Assembly (NCBI RefSeq): GCF_013375555.1
Contig: NZ_JABXWB010000005.1
Span: 1,576,001-1,640,000, forward strand
Length of the DNA: 64,000 bases
Reading direction: 5' to 3'
DNA from: Sphingobium sp. EM0848
Lineage (GTDB): Bacteria; Pseudomonadota; Alphaproteobacteria; Sphingomonadales; Sphingomonadaceae
The position numbers and the translations under genes were made by a program. The notes below the pieces were generated by a model. That model was given only the letters and a program-made list of their open reading frames with translations, was not told the DNA's origin and searched no databases. Shown here one piece after another: positions 34,971-44,400 of the stretch. Each line of letters begins with the position of its first letter. The stretch's first letter is position 1.

Positions 34971-36938
34971 CTAAAGCCCCGCGCAGACATTTTGCGATGA
35001 ACTGTCGAGGAAGGGCGCAAAGGGACAGCTCACATAACGTAGCCTTACCGTCGCATTACCGAGGTCAACGACAATCTGGTCCGACCGGATCGCAGCCGGC
35101 GCATTGCCGATCCCGCCCACCCGCGTCCCGGCATTGTTGAGGCCAAGGAAGCCGATCATATCGTCCTGATCGATGCCGTCGCCGGATACACCGATAGCGC
35201 CCACCAGCACGTTGCCGCGATAGATCGGCACCGATCCGGGAAAGATCTGGATGCCGTTCTGCACCCGGTTCTGCCCCGAAACCATGGGCACGGCGGAGCA
35301 GCGCTGTGGCGTATCGCTCGCACTGGTGCCGGTCACATAGGCCAGATGAGCGGCAAGGTCGCCCACCACCAGCGCCGATTGTAGTCCGGTCGAGAAAGGA
35401 TTGAACTGCGCAATCGGCCGCGAGAACGGCCCGTTGGGACGCCCGACTTCACCGTCCGGGAAATAGGGCCGCGACAGATTACCATTGGCGCGGTCGGTGA
35501 AGGCATATTTGCCCGTCAACGCCGAAGGATCGTTCAGAAACGTTCGCGCCTTGCCGACAAAGGCAGCCACGTCGGCGCTTGAACTCGCCAGCAGGTCCGA
35601 TCCGGCATGGGAACCGGAGAAAAAGGCCGCCGTCCGCGCCTTCTGCAAGCTGACGTCCGTGCCAAAGATCGGCGCGTCGGGCGAACGGACAATGCCCAGC
35701 GCCTGCCCCCGCGTGTCGACCAGACTGATCGTCACCTGCGCCCGGCTGTCGAGCGGCTGGCGGATTTGCGCCCGTGCCCGGCTCATGATGGTGAAGGCTT
35801 CTTCGAGGATCGCGGACGCTTCCGTCGCCGTCAGCGGCTGCGCCACATCCCCCGCATCGGTCCCGGCGCGGATCGGGAAGCGATCATTACCCGACCCATC
35901 GGTCAGGACGAAGGCATCGGTCTTGGAGAATTCACCGGCCCGCGCCGGACGCACACCGGATGCTTCCGTGCCATAGGCAATGCCCGCAAGGATCATCGGC
36001 GCAGGATCGCCATAATAGCCGCGCACGGCGACCAAACTCCCCGCGCTGCCGTTGATTGCGGCAAAGCTGACCGAACCCGTCGCCAGCAATCCGCTATAGG
36101 CCGCATCGGAATAGCGCAGCAAAGTGCCGTCCACCGGGATGCGGTCGGCGCGAATGCTTTCGGGCGCCTCGAAACCCAGCGTCCCGGCGAGCGCAATATA
36201 TTCCTCGGGATCATTGTCATCGTCGAGGACATTGGAATCGGAGCCATAGACCCCGTCCGCCATCACGCCGATGCCGCCGACCACCACGCCATTTTTGTAC
36301 AGCGGAAAGCCGCCCGGATCGGCCGCCAGCCCCAGCGGAGAGCGCTTCGGTCCGATCATCGCTTGCGAGCCGGATGAAACGAAGCGCACGCTCAGGTCCG
36401 AACAGGGGAGCTGGCTGAACTGCACGCCGAACAGCGGCCCGCTCTCCAGCCCTGCGGTGGTCGGCGCGGGCGGGAAATGCTGCTGGACGATCATGCTCGC
36501 CGTGCGCGTCGAAAAGGCGTTGCCCCCGCTCGACAGATAGGCGCCGGTGATCGCCTTGGCGATGGCGCCCGCTTCCGCCGGGACAGCCAGATTCTGCGCG
36601 TCGATATTGTCGCCATTGGGCGCCGCGCTGGTGGTCGCGTTCGCCCGCGCGCCGGTCATGCGGAACACCGCCAGCACATTGCCGACCCGGTCGGTGACGG
36701 CGATGACGGCGGGCAGACTCCGCTTCTGCGCCTCCGCCACGGCATGCGCCACCACCGTTTCGACGTCCGCGACCGTGAGCGATTCCTGCGCGGGCACGGT
36801 ATAAAGGCTGGTCGGCGTGGGTGTTGGTGTCGGGCTGGGCGTCGGCGTGCCGCTGCCGCTCCCTCCCCCGCCACAGGAGGACAGGATCAGCGCCGCGCTC
36901 GCCGCCAGCGCGCTCAGCCGGTGATGCCGCCCCTTCAT
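34971..36938 (-). CDS. Lipoprotein with two HbpS/GlcG-like (heme-binding) domains
   Basis: A 655-residue lipoprotein. The signal peptide ends in a lipobox (LILSSC) followed by Gly/Ser and a Pro-Thr linker. Two copies of the HbpS/GlcG (DUF336) fold are seen. The first starts at SLTVADVETVVAHAVAEAQK with VIAVTDRVGNVLAVFRM and later GVVVGGIGVMADGV. The second starts near LTATEASAILEEAFTIM with VTISLVDTRGQALGIVR and ends NVLVGAIGVSGDGIDQDD. Single-domain relatives bind heme or flavin-like ligands. It overlaps the pentaheme cytochrome gene by four bases and precedes the barrel gene in the same reading frame. It may hold or deliver heme, or form an extra redox part of the outer-membrane complex. 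Confidence 0.85.
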   Translation of the reverse strand: MKGRHHRLSALAASAALILSSCGGGGSGSGTPTPSPTPTPTPTSLYTVPAQESLTVADVETVVAHAVAEAQKRSLPAVIAVTDRVGNVLAVFRMTGARANATTSAAPNGDNIDAQNLAVPAEAGAIAKAITGAYLSSGGNAFSTRTASMIVQQHFPPAPTTAGLESGPLFGVQFSQLPCSDLSVRFVSSGSQAMIGPKRSPLGLAADPGGFPLYKNGVVVGGIGVMADGVYGSDSNVLDDDNDPEEYIALAGTLGFEAPESIRADRIPVDGTLLRYSDAAYSGLLATGSVSFAAINGSAGSLVAVRGYYGDPAPMILAGIAYGTEASGVRPARAGEFSKTDAFVLTDGSGNDRFPIRAGTDAGDVAQPLTATEASAILEEAFTIMSRARAQIRQPLDSRAQVTISLVDTRGQALGIVRSPDAPIFGTDVSLQKARTAAFFSGSHAGSDLLASSSADVAAFVGKARTFLNDPSALTGKYAFTDRANGNLSRPYFPDGEVGRPNGPFSRPIAQFNPFSTGLQSALVVGDLAAHLAYVTGTSASDTPQRCSAVPMVSGQNRVQNGIQIFPGSVPIYRGNVLVGAIGVSGDGIDQDDMIGFLGLNNAGTRVGGIGNAPAAIRSDQIVVDLGNATVRLRYVSCPFAPFLDSSSQNVCAGL

Positions 36939-38326
36939 TGCAGCGCCCCGATGCTGCGCGCCGCGCTGCCCAGAGCGGAGCGGAAGTCGCCGGGCCGATA
37001 GCTGTTCGGCTCCTTTACCGCCGCATAGGCGCGATTGACATCGGCGCGGATACCTGCGGCTGCGCCCACGGTCACGCGACCGGACTTCACCAGGTTGTTG
37101 AGCAGCGTGTCGACCGCCATCACCGCCTGCACCGACCCTTCATAATCAGTGAAGCGCGGCGCGATCGCGCTGCCCGCAATCTCTCGCACGATGGCAAAAG
37201 CCATGTCGCCCTGCATCCCGCCCGCCGCAAAGCCATCGGCCAAGGCGCGGGCACTTTGCGCGAGCTTGCTCGCCGCCGCGACCGCCGAAGGCCGATCCCG
37301 AGCAATCGCCGCATGGAAAGCCCGGCTGTCGGCATCGAACCGTCCCGCCAGCCCCGGCGCAGCCACGCGTGCCGCCGCCGACAGCATGATCATATTCTCA
37401 TCATTGAAAGGCGGCATGCCCGTCGGGATCGGCCGCCCAGGATTGGCTTCCCATGTCTTGCTGCGCTCCGCCTGATCATAGATGCGGCGATGGCAGCTCT
37501 GGCAGTCGAAGAAATAGAATTCGGGGAAAGCCCCCTCCGCACCCTTGCCCCCTGCATAGAGAGTCAGCGCCCGCTCGACCGCCATCGCCTGCCCGACGGC
37601 CCAGAGCTTCAGGCTGTCGGTCCGCCCCTTGCGCGCGGCATAATCGGCATCCTCGTCATGATGCGCCTGCATCGAAGAGAAGAGGTCCAGTTCAAAGGAA
37701 ATGCGCGGATGCCCCGCCGCCATGATCCGGTGGGTGACGAATTGCCCGTCCCGCGCGCTGCCGAAATGGCAGTCGAGACAGACCGATGCCCGGATTTGCG
37801 GTCGGTCCAGCGGCGTCATCCCCGCCGTGACATTGGCGGCATGGCTGGCGCCCACGGCATAGTGTGAGGCAATCCAGCCACTCGCTGCACCGTGGCAGCT
37901 CTCACAACCGACACCGTCCTGCGGCAGAAAACGGGCGCCGCGGGCCGTCGCCGGGGTAGAATGGCACCCAAGGCAAGCCGGCGCCGAAGTCGGATCGCCC
38001 AGCCCCAGCGTCGCCGCAATTTGCCGCCCGCGCGTGCCACCCAGCACGGCAAAGGCCCGGCTATGCGCGCCGCCCGGTGTCGACGGCTCCTGCCAGCGCA
38101 TCAGCTCATCCTGGCGAACGACCTTGCCATCGCCCTCCATACGGCCATGACAGGTAGACCCGGCGCAGGACGCGACGCCGACATAGACGCGGCCTGCCGA
38201 CGCCGCATCAGCAGCGTTCGACCCGCCGCCCGGCAAGCCGCACAGCAACAGCACCGCCAGCAGCAGGACGCCCAACGCCATGCCACCCACGGACCTGCCG
38301 ATCATCTTGCCGTTACCGCCCCCCAT
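36935..38326 (-). CDS. Pentaheme cytochrome c, c554-like
   Basis: A 463-residue exported cytochrome. An N-terminal hydrophobic helix (GVLLLAVLLLCGLPG) is followed by an atypical CAGSTCH (four residues between the cysteines) and four CXXCH sites (CLGCH, CESCH, CLDCH, CQSCH). The first motif and the spacing resemble the cytochrome c554 family, where heme motifs supply tetraheme or pentaheme packing. The C-terminal ~180 residues are helical and lack heme sites. Start 38326 is the longest reading; an internal ATG (residue 8) is also possible. As first gene of the minus-strand set it heads a four-gene operon running through the lipoprotein, barrel and large cytochrome. Confidence 0.85.
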   Translation of the reverse strand: MGGGNGKMIGRSVGGMALGVLLLAVLLLCGLPGGGSNAADAASAGRVYVGVASCAGSTCHGRMEGDGKVVRQDELMRWQEPSTPGGAHSRAFAVLGGTRGRQIAATLGLGDPTSAPACLGCHSTPATARGARFLPQDGVGCESCHGAASGWIASHYAVGASHAANVTAGMTPLDRPQIRASVCLDCHFGSARDGQFVTHRIMAAGHPRISFELDLFSSMQAHHDEDADYAARKGRTDSLKLWAVGQAMAVERALTLYAGGKGAEGAFPEFYFFDCQSCHRRIYDQAERSKTWEANPGRPIPTGMPPFNDENMIMLSAAARVAAPGLAGRFDADSRAFHAAIARDRPSAVAAASKLAQSARALADGFAAGGMQGDMAFAIVREIAGSAIAPRFTDYEGSVQAVMAVDTLLNNLVKSGRVTVGAAAGIRADVNRAYAAVKEPNSYRPGDFRSALGSAARSIGALQ

Positions 38327-38448
38327 CTGTCACGCCCCCGTGCCGGTTGATTCGGATGCCTTCATTCCCCTGACATCCCACCGTGCGTTTCTCTCTACGG
38401 GTTCAACCCGTTGTTTCAATCCCGTTTTGTTGATGCTCGCAGATGAGC

Positions 38449-41400
38449 TCAACGTGTGCCGCTGTCACTACAGGCGCGGGCATCGGGTCCACCACAGGGG
38501 CGTTCCCACAAATCTTCATTGCCCGCGCCGGTCACTGGCTCGTCGATCAGCGGCGGATAGCCCTGCGCCGCGATATCGCGCAATTCGATCAGCGAAAGAG
38601 TGAAAATGCGCCCCACTGCCACCGACGGATCGACCATCGCATTCAGCGTATCATGATTTTCCAGCGCGGAACCAAGGCAAGCACCGCCGATCAGGCAGCC
38701 GTTGATCTTCGATCCCGGTGCGAAGCCACCGCTGATCCTTACCAGCGGGATCGTCTCCAACCCCGTTGCAAAACCGGCCGTCGCCCGGACAAGCTGTCCG
38801 TTGATAGCGATCTGCGGCCTGCTTCCCTGTGAAGCGATTGTCAGAACATTGGCGGTAAAGCCGCGCCTGTCGGCAAAAAGATCCGAAATCCCGCTATTCT
38901 GGATAAAGAAGGCATTGCTGACATGAGCGTTGATGATGCCAGCGCGCAGGATACCGGCGTCGTTGAGCAGTTCGTCATTCTGCGCCAGCCGCGCGTCCCG
39001 TTCGTTCAGGGAGGATGCCGCCGCCACATCGGAAATAGCCGACAAAGTCGCGGCGATGATGCTGGGGCTGCTGAGCGTCAGCACACCCGCCAGCCCACCA
39101 TTGGCATCGCTGATGTCGATCAGACCGGGTCCGGCGACAATCTCCATCGCCTGCCCCGCCGACAAGGCAAGTCCCCCCTGACCCGAGCGCCCGGTGAGAC
39201 GCACAGCGCCCAGCACCCGCAACCGCCCGCTCGTGCCAATGCTCAGTACGCCTCCACTCGCCAGATTGGCAGTGCCCAACGTCAGATCCTGAACAATGAG
39301 GTCAGGCGTTCCCGTGCCATGGGACGGCGCGTTGATGGCAATGTTATCCGCCACGACGCGCGCCAGTTCCGCCGCTGACAGGCTATAGGCGCCGCTCACG
39401 TCGCCGCCGCCAATATAGGCGGGCTGCTGTGCATTCACCGATTGGAAGCTAATGCCGGTCGTGCCACTCAGGCTGCCGATCCGGGCCCCTCCTCCGATAA
39501 CAATATCGCTCGACCCGATGTTGATGGTCGGGGCGTCTAGCGTCCCTGTCACGCTGGCCAATCCGCCCGCATTCAGGGTCATCGGGCCGACAGCCACGGC
39601 GTTGGAGACGCTCAGATTGCCACCCGCGCTCAGCGTCAGCGTCCCAGCTGTTGCATTGGCCCGCGCTACGATCATGGCACCGCTTGCGCTCAGGCTCACG
39701 GTTCCGCCATTCGCGGTGATCGCCCCGGTCGAGGCAATGTTGGCAACGCTCAGCGCGCCCGTCCCGGCGTCAAGCAGGCTCAACCCGCCCGCGCCAAGCC
39801 TCTGGGCGCTGATCCCCAGGCCAATCAAGGTCAGGTTACCGCCTGCGATGGCATTGCCGATAGTCAGCCCGCCTCCGCTGGCAGTCATGGCAATGGCGCC
39901 CGCCGCCTGCGCATCGGCAACGCTCAGACTGGTCGCGGATTGCAGGAGCAGGTCGCCGCTCAACGCATTAAGGCCATTGCTGGCGATGCCGTTGGCGGCG
40001 ATGTCGATGGAGCCCGCAGTCACCTGCCCCGTCAATTGCGCCAGCCCATTCAACGCACGAAGCTGCAACAGCCCGGCCATGGCGGCATTGCCAATCTGTA
40101 TTCCGCCGCTGGTCGCCGTCAATTGCTGGCTACCGGCAAGCAAGGTGCCGATGCCGATATTCGCGGCGGAAATTGTCCCGCTGCCCGTACCGATGCTCAA
40201 TTGTCCGCTAACGGAGAAGGCCCCACCGATCGCGATGCCTCCCGTACCCAGGGCGTTGCCGCTGGCGTCTGTCTGGTCCAGCAATCCGCCCGAGGTCAGA
40301 TCACCGAGCAGGATATTGCCCGCGCTGCCCAGACCGATGGCCACCGATCCGCCCGCCCGCACGCCCGCGCCCGCGCCGTTGAGACTTCCCAACGCATAGA
40401 GGCGAAGGTCGGTGCCCGCATCCAGCACGCTGCCGCTGGCAAGGTTGATATTGCCGCCCTGGCTGAGGATTGTCAGCCCATTGGTCGCATGCAGCGATCC
40501 GGCCGAAAGCAGACTGGCTTCGCCCGGTGTGCTCAACAGGATGCTGTCGGCGGACAGGCTGTCGCCGCCCGCCGGGCGCGCGCTGTGGCTCAGCGTAATG
40601 CCGGTGCCGGACGTGCCGGTCAGCGGGCCAGCCACCGTCAAGCCGCCGGCTCCGGTAAAGGCGAAGGAAAGCGGTCCATCGCTGGTGAAATCAGCGCTTC
40701 CGCCGATTTGCACAGCATTGGATGCGCTGACGGAAATGCCGGAAAAACCCGCGACCGGCGTCCCCAGGCTGACCAGAGCGATTGATCCGTTGACGTGCAG
40801 TCCGCCGTTAACCGCCGTGCTGCTGTCGGAAATGGTCACACGCCCGCCCGTCGTGCCGCTCGCACTCATATACAGCGTGTCGATCAGGCGCTGCGCGCCC
40901 GGCATCAGCGTCCCGCCATCGCCATTGGCGAAGCCGGCCGCGCCGCCCGTGCCAAGGCCCGTCATCCCGGCCGCCGAAACACCGCCCGGCCCGCTACCAC
41001 CGATCCCGCCAAGGCCGCCCAGTCCATCGGCCAGCAGGGTGATGCCGCCGAGCATATAGTCGCCGTTAGCGGCATCGAAAGCAGCGGTTCCGCCCGTGCC
41101 ATCGCCCCCGCGCCCGCCAAGGCCTCCGCTCAGGCCCACATCGCTGCCCGCGCTGCCATCGGCACCGGCGCCACCCTGACCCACCGCCGTGATACTGTAG
41201 CCCGGCGTCTTGGGCAGGCCGCTCGCAAAGGTCAGATGGCCGCCGTTGATCTGTAGGGTCGCGGTGCCCCCGCGAGCATAGCCGCCCGCTCCACCGTTCC
41301 CACCGACCAGACCGGCTGTGCCGGACGCGCCCACACCGCCTGTCGCATTGCCGCTGACCCGCAGTGCATTACCGGCAATAGCCGTCGCATCCGCGCCGAC

Positions 41401-44400
41401 GCTGAACAGGGCGGTGCCGCCCACGGCATTGCCGCCATTGGCGCCGGGCAGTTCCGTGCCGCTGCGCAGGCCGCTGACGCCACCCGCGCCGCCCAGCGCT
41501 TCCGCCAGCACGCCGATATCGCCCGCGTTCAATTGAGTTGACGAACCGGACAGGCCGATGCTGGCCGACCCGCCAAAGGCATCGCCCCCATTTCCGCCGA
41601 TATTGTCAAAGCCTGCGCCGCCCAGTCCGCCCAGGCCATTGGCCGTCACGCGCAGGGCGCCGCTCACCGTCGTCGCGCCGAAGTTGATGTTCAGCGCCGC
41701 GATCCCACCCGCGCCCACACCGCCCGCTGTGCCCGCCAGACCGCTACCGCCGGCACTGCCGATACCATCGGCGCTGACGATCAGGTTTGCGAAGGATGGA
41801 TCGACATCGACCAGCATGGTTGCGTTGCCGCCGATGCCCCGGCCACCCGCACCGCCGCTGCCATTGCCCAGATCGAAGATGGGATTGCCGTTGCTGTCAT
41901 AGGTGCCGGTGAAGGTGCGGCTGCTGCCTGCCTGTCCGCCCTGTCCGTCAGCCTTGACGGTTACATCGCCAATCGCATGCCCTTCGTTGAGATAAGAGAA
42001 GCGCGCTGTGCCGCCCATGCCGTCGCCCGCCGCACCGCCGGAGCCATCACTGCCGCCCGTTCCGCCGACGCCCTCCGCCGACACGAACAGCGACGGTGCG
42101 GTCAGCGCGCCCCCGGCCAGCGTCACATTGACCGTACCGCCCGTTCCATTGCCGCCCGCGCCCGCACTGTAGAGGCCTTGATCGTTAGTATAGGTCTCCC
42201 CGCCCTGACCGCCTTGCCCAAGCGCCCGCACAACAACACCGCCATCGGCCAGAAGCTGTCCGCTGCTGCCCGCAGTCATCAGCAAACCAGCGGTTCCGCC
42301 GACGCCGGTTCCGCCCTTGGCGCCATTGATCCCATAGCCCTGAGCGCCGTCACCGCCGATACCGCTGGCATCGATGCTGAGCGTCGCGACCTGAAATGTG
42401 CCGCCCTGTGATGCCAGCTGCGCGGTGCCGCCCTGCCCGGTTCCGGCCAGAGCCGCCACGGACGGGGCTGTCCCCGCCCCTTCCGCCACGCCGCCGGTAC
42501 CGATCGCGCCGATGGTGAGCGCGCCAATGCTCGCCGTACCGCCCGAGATCAGAAATCCTGCCGATCCGCCAAACCCGCTCCCGGCCTGGAATGGCGTCAG
42601 GCCACCACCTATGCAGGTCGGGCAATTGCTGGCCGAAGCGCCACCCACGCCAAGGGCCTGAACATCCACCAGATTGGCTGTCAGGCTGCCGCCCTGCACC
42701 GTGACATTCGCCGTCCCGCCCGTGCCGTTGCCGCCATTGCCGTCATTGAAGGAAATGCCCTCGATAGAAGGCACAGAATTGCCATTGGCTGAAAGATAGA
42801 GGTTGCCAAAGCTCAGTGATCCGCTGCCCAGGCGGCTTTCCACGGTAACGCTGCCGCCCAGTCCGTCACCGCCCCGTCCGGCAACACCATAGGTGGTCCC
42901 GCCGCCTACGCCTTCCGCGCGCAGGTCCAGTTCGCCCAGAGCGGAGAAATCGGCGTCGCTGGCGTAGAGCAGGATCGACCCGCCCGTGCCGTTGCCGCCA
43001 TTCAGCCCATAGCCGCCATTGCCGCTGGCCGAAGCGTTGCAAAAATAACTGCTGCAATCCGTGAGGGAGAAACGGCCCCGCTGGCCACCCGATATACTGG
43101 CGAACAGGGTTACACTGCCGCCTGTACCGTTGCCCGCCATGCCCGGCGCACGACCCACCGATCCGTCGGCATAGGCGTGGAGCGCCGCCGCGCTGAAGCT
43201 GCCGCCCGCTGCGCCGATGCTGATCGTTCCGCCGATGGCATCCGGCGTGCCCGGCGCCGGCAGCGACAAGGAATCCGTTGAATAGCTCTGCGCATCAGCC
43301 GTTGCATAAAGAAGCTGCGCTATGTTGATGCTACCGCCATCATGCGCGGCAACGGCAATCCGGCCACCCCGCAAGACCGCGCCCGAGGAAAGACCACCCG
43401 CCCCGGAAGCATTGGCATAAAGCGACATGCTGCCATCGACGCCAAGGCTGCCAGTCCCGCTGACATCGATATCAATACCGGTCGCGCCCGGAGTCACCCC
43501 ACCATAGCTGCCACCATCGCCCGCAGAGCCTGCCGTCGCGGATACATTGGCGGTGAAGCTGGCCCAGCCATGGGTACCACTGGAGAGAGCGACACTGATA
43601 TTGCCGCCGGTCGCGCTCCCCGCCAGCCCCGATCCTGCATCGCCACCCGATGCCTGTGCCGACAGATTCACGGCTCCCAGATCAAGCCCCCCGGCTGCAC
43701 CGATGTTGGCGGTTCCGGCGGTGCCCGTCAGCGCGATGCTGCCCCCCATCGCGTTGCCGCCATTAACCGGCGGCGCAGGCAACTGGGAGCTTCCGACCCC
43801 CGCCGAAGCATTCAGCGTCGTGCTGCCGAAACGCAGCGTACCGCCTTCCGTCCCGATCGGCCCGGTGGCGGTCAACGCGGACAAGGCGATCGTCCCACCC
43901 GTGGCATTGCCCGATCGGTCGTTGCCATAGCCGCTGAAACCTGAAGCCGTGGCGGTCAGCGATGCGGCCTGAATCAACCCGCCGGTCGCGACCAGATTGA
44001 TGACACCCCCGCTCGCATCCTGCCCGACCAGTGGTGGCGCGCTGATCCCGGCATCGCCATAGCCATTGGCGTTCAACGCCAGATTGCCGGCAATATTGAT
44101 CTGCCCATTGGTCGTTGCGTCACCGCTGCCACCGAAGGTCAGCAGGTCGATCCGGCCGCCATTTGCCCCCATCCCCGCGCTCAGGTTCATGTCGCCGTCC
44201 GCGACGATCGAACCGAACTGATCCGCGTTCAGAGTGATGCCCTGTTCAGCCGATGCGGTGACGCTATTGAGGAAATGCGTCGGCGTGCCCGATGCCGACT
44301 CTATCCGAATCCCGCCCGTGGCGTTGGCGCCCTGACTGCCATTGGGTGTGGCGCCGATGAAACCGCCCGCAATGTCATAGCCCGCCGAAAGCACGACCCC

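Noticed and set aside
41000..43000. Short repeated GC-rich units in the hemagglutinin gene, resembling a repeat array
   Set aside because: They encode GGNGTGG-type protein turns and vary in length and sequence as coding repeats do. There are no uniform spacers and no cas genes, so it is not a CRISPR array.
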